A stretch of 13,840 bases of DNA from Acidobacteriaceae bacterium (GTDB taxonomy: Bacteria > Acidobacteriota > Terriglobia > Terriglobales > Acidobacteriaceae). A program made the translations under genes and the position numbers. Under the pieces are notes generated by a model. It was not told the DNA's origin and did not search any database. It was given only the letters and a program-made list of their open reading frames with translations. The stretch is taken from positions 1 to 13,840 of the forward strand of contig PMMJ01000468.1 in the NCBI GenBank assembly GCA_003162255.1, read 5' to 3'. How positions within the stretch are numbered: position 1 is the first letter of the stretch; every line of letters begins with the position of its first letter. This document shows, piece after piece, positions 13,553 to 13,840 of this stretch.

Positions 13553-13840
13553 ATGCGCCGTCTAGCATTTCTTCTAGCTCTGCTCTTCACTCTTCCCGCC
13601 TTCTCCCAAGCCAAGCACCCCTTCACTTTCGAAGACATGATGAAGCTGAAGCGTGTCGGCGAGCCCGAGCCTTCGCCCGACGGCAAGTGGGTGCTCTTCA
13701 GCGCCGTCGATGTGGATCTAGCCGCGAACACAAAGACCCCGCACATCTGGATCGTCCCGCTGAATACGAATAGTGGAGCGACGGGCGTCTCGCCCGTCCG
13801 GTTGGCTGCTCGGCAGCCGGGCGGGGACGCCCGGCTCTCC
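13553..13840 (+). CDS. S9-family peptidase, N-terminal part (cut by window end)
   Basis: Only the first 96 codons are present. The start is firm: ATG with GGAGG five bases upstream. A signal peptide (MRRLAFLLALLFTLPAFSQ) is followed by FTFEDMMKLKRVGEPEPSPDGKWVLFSAVDVDLAANTKTPHIWIVPL. This is the usual opening of periplasmic or secreted S9 (prolyl oligopeptidase / acylaminoacyl-peptidase-like) enzymes, where PSPDGKWVLF marks the first blade of the beta-propeller. The catalytic alpha/beta-hydrolase domain lies beyond the window. After IVPL the frame runs through a triple-hairpin palindromic element (13775-13840) that encodes unusual Gly, Arg and Pro-rich sequence. A TACACT -10-like box lies at 13523-13528, without a good -35. 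Confidence 0.8.
   Translation, partial: MRRLAFLLALLFTLPAFSQAKHPFTFEDMMKLKRVGEPEPSPDGKWVLFSAVDVDLAANTKTPHIWIVPLNTNSGATGVSPVRLAARQPGGDARLS
13775..13840. repeat. Triple-hairpin palindromic element inside the peptidase gene
   Basis: Three stems follow one another: ACGGGCG / CGCCCGT (13781-13797, loop TCT), GGCTGC / GCAGCC (13804-13818, loop TCG) and GCCGGGCG / CGCCCGGC (13816-13835, loop GGGA; it shares three bases with the second). The two ends are inverted copies of each other: GGAG at 13775 mirrors CTCC at 13837-13840. The element may continue past the window. Confidence 0.65.

Noticed and set aside
13390..13746. Minus-strand open frame (118 codons) opposite the start of the peptidase gene
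   Set aside because: It overlaps the heptamer array and the well-supported peptidase start, and has the composition of a shadow frame.

Overview
The window looks like a chromosomal piece of a member of the Acidobacteriota, probably a Terriglobia / Koribacter-Sulfotelmatobacter-like lineage. This is inferred from the gene families (S9 peptidase with an N-terminal propeller, TonB C-terminal domain protein with its own N-terminal domain, collagen-like secreted protein, short-Q-loop cytochrome bd), the moderately high GC content, and many short hairpin and heptamer repeats in the gaps. I could not run a database search, so this assignment is tentative.

Layout. (1) 35-2956, minus strand: a heat-shock operon hrcA-grpE-dnaJ without dnaK, read from a textbook sigma-70 type promoter at 3043-3071. 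The dnaJ frame has no ATG, GTG or TTG at the place where the J domain must begin. (2) 3220-4242, plus: a secreted or periplasmic protein with a TonB C-terminal domain. (3) 4362-6566, minus: a GNAT-like protein followed by a polysaccharide deacetylase, probably for a surface glycan. (4) 6884-8430, plus: two small secreted proteins, one a single fibronectin-III domain and one a collagen-like Gly-X-Y protein, separated by two mini-hairpins. (5) 8478-9326, minus: the Mrp/ApbC iron-sulfur carrier ATPase. (6) 9451-11849, minus: cydA-cydB, a cytochrome bd quinol oxidase of the short Q-loop type. (7) 12009-12950, minus: a cysteine-bearing protein of unknown function, then an acyl-CoA thioesterase. (8) 13099 to the end, plus: a small TPR protein and the first 96 codons of an S9-family peptidase.

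The genes themselves are mostly housekeeping or familiar accessory families. The structure that ordinary annotation would miss is between them. There are five loci of degenerate 7-bp repeats, three of them folded as inverted repeats. There are also five small hairpins whose loops all read TTTA(G) or TTTTA(G), and a compact triple-hairpin palindromic element that lies inside the reading frame of the S9 peptidase. One locus (13005-13093) nests a TTTTA mini-hairpin inside heptamer arms and appears to supply the ribosome binding site of the next gene. I found no CRISPR array, tRNA, rRNA, insertion sequence or phage gene.
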